From contig JAPJOH010000033.1 in assembly GCA_030826265.1 (NCBI GenBank), forward strand, positions 1 to 22,886: a DNA stretch of 22,886 bases. The letters run 5' to 3'. Shown in pieces: positions 21,986 to 22,886 of this stretch. Source of the DNA: Collinsella aerofaciens. Its GTDB lineage: Bacteria; Actinomycetota; Coriobacteriia; Coriobacteriales; Coriobacteriaceae. The notes beneath the pieces were generated by a model. The model worked only from the letters and a program-made list of their open reading frames with translations, made no database searches and was not told where the DNA came from. Both the position numbers and the translations under genes were made by a program. Within the stretch, counting starts at the first letter, position 1, and the number at the start of each line of letters is the position of its first letter.

Positions 21986-22615
21986 ATGGCAGCTGCACAG
22001 CCGCTTAAGATTCGCATGGTTGCCGGACTTGGCAACCCTGGCGATGAGTATGCCGAGACCCGCCACAACGCCGGTTTTAAGGCGATCGACGAGCTGGCCC
22101 GTCAGGCCGGCGTCACGTACTGGAAAAACCAAGCAGGCGCCGAGATCGCGCTCATCAACATCAACGATCCCGAGGAAGAGGGCGGCAAGCGCCAGATTGT
22201 ACTGGTCAAGCCGCAGTCGTACATGAACACCTCGGGCGGGCCCATCTCCAAACTCTGCCGCGAGTACAAGATCAAGGCCGAGGAGCTGCTCGTCATCCAC
22301 GACGAGCTCGATATTCCCGCCGGCGACGTGCGTGTTAAGGTGGGCGGCGGCCATGCCGGTCACAACGGCCTGCGTTCCATCATCGACAAGATGGGCAGCC
22401 GCGACTTCAGCCGCATCCGCACCGGTATCGGCAACCCTCCCGGCAAGATGGCCGTGGCAGACTACGTGCTCAAGCAGCTGCGCGCCCGCGAGGCCGAGGG
22501 CTTCCAGGACACCTGCGCCCGCGCCGCAGATGCCGCCGGTCTGGCCATCGTCCACGGCGTAATCTACGCCCGCGATCACGTAAACGGCGCCGCTTCCGCC
22601 AACGGGAAGCACTAA
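21986..22615 (+). CDS. pth: Peptidyl-tRNA hydrolase
   Basis: A 209-residue esterase that frees tRNA from stalled peptidyl-tRNA. Signature stretches are AGLGNPGDEYAETRHNAGF (catalytic His in RHNAGF), LVKPQSYMNTSG, VIHDELDIPAGDVRVK with the catalytic Asp, GGHAGHNGLRSI and FSRIRTGIGNP. It is slightly longer than the E. coli enzyme at the C-terminus (Ala/Asn-rich end). The ATG at 21986 is preferred because GAAAGG lies six bases upstream, whereas the ATG two codons earlier abuts it. It is preceded by the prs hairpin and followed within four bases by another palindromic element. Confidence 0.95.
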   Translation: MAAAQPLKIRMVAGLGNPGDEYAETRHNAGFKAIDELARQAGVTYWKNQAGAEIALININDPEEEGGKRQIVLVKPQSYMNTSGGPISKLCREYKIKAEELLVIHDELDIPAGDVRVKVGGGHAGHNGLRSIIDKMGSRDFSRIRTGIGNPPGKMAVADYVLKQLRAREAEGFQDTCARAADAAGLAIVHGVIYARDHVNGAASANGKH

Positions 22616-22618
22616 AAC

Positions 22619-22813
22619 CTACCATTTAGGGATAGGTTTATTTTGGCAGGTTTTACCTGCGGAAACGCCGCGGCGGCCGCATCGCAATAAACCGCGCACC
22701 GCCATACACACATAGCACCCCAAAGAGGGCCGACCTCATTGCAACCCGAGGCTGGCCCCTTTGCCGTTTTACCCGATAAAGCTGACCAAAATAAACCTCT
22801 CCCCCTTTGGTAG
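22619..22813. repeat. Nested palindromic element type C (195 bp)
   Basis: The outer arms 22619-22646 and 22786-22813 match as inverted repeats at 23 of 28 positions, including an exact aggtttattttgg block. Inside lies a strong hairpin (22721-22763). It carries no ORF. The architecture (outer arms, spacer, terminator-like centre) is the same as types A and B but the sequence is unrelated. Beyond it, 22814-22886 shows nothing I can name. Confidence 0.65.
22721..22770 (+). terminator. Terminator hairpin downstream of pth
   Basis: caaagagggcc...ctc pairs with gag...ggcccctttg around a 10-base loop, followed by ccgtttta. It forms the centre of the type C palindrome and lies about 105 bases after the pth stop. 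Confidence 0.6.
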
Positions 22814-22886
22814 GCCGAAGTGGATAAACCCGGTTGATTTCCGATCTCAGCCGAACACATTAGGCGGACAGGCCGTTCCCGCAGCT

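Overview
The window looks like chromosomal DNA from a high-GC, anaerobic, gut-type actinobacterium of the class Coriobacteriia, most likely Collinsella or a close relative. That placement is an inference from gene content and style: an Ech-type energy-converting hydrogenase, a fused two-ATPase ECF transporter, alanine-rich protein tails, a glmU-prs-pth cluster and abundant extragenic palindromes. No 16S gene is present to confirm it.

Layout. 1-464 is non-coding and holds repeated palindromic elements. 465-6124 (minus strand) is one tight operon for a membrane-bound [NiFe] hydrogenase of the Ech type: a fused EchA-EchB membrane protein, then EchC, EchD, EchE and EchF. 6305-6709 (minus) is an orphan IS3 OrfA-like helix-turn-helix protein with its own promoter and terminator. 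7149-9179 (minus) is a large flavin/Fe-S oxidoreductase of the 2,4-dienoyl-CoA reductase family. 9322-9618 is a strikingly regular array of eight 15-bp half-palindromes in alternating orientation. 9708-9784 (minus) is an initiator tRNA-fMet. 9981-10754 (plus) is coaX. 10953-14233 (minus) holds a sirtuin, a DHPS-HPPK fusion (folP-folK) and a degenerate biotin-ligase-like protein. 14370-15188 (plus) is exonuclease III. 15189-15723 is a second non-coding stretch with the same palindrome families as the start of the window. 15724-18978 (minus) is an ECF vitamin/cofactor transporter operon (T, fused A-A', S). 19172-22615 (plus) is glmU, prs and pth.

Functionally the hydrogenase operon would couple ferredoxin oxidation and H2 formation to ion translocation. 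The rest is cofactor supply (CoA, folate, an imported cofactor), UDP-GlcNAc, PRPP and translation housekeeping.

The least ordinary content is the repeat landscape. There are at least four kinds of nested palindromic element of about 150-195 bp (two copies of A, one and a half of B, one of C, and one inside a gene), a shorter REP-like motif, and the alternating half-palindrome array. Several copies show paired changes that keep the palindrome. One palindromic element lies in frame inside the linker of the fused ECF ATPase. Two element types (A and B) share the same intrinsic-terminator-like core but carry different outer arms, and they occur in the same order at two loci 15 kb apart.
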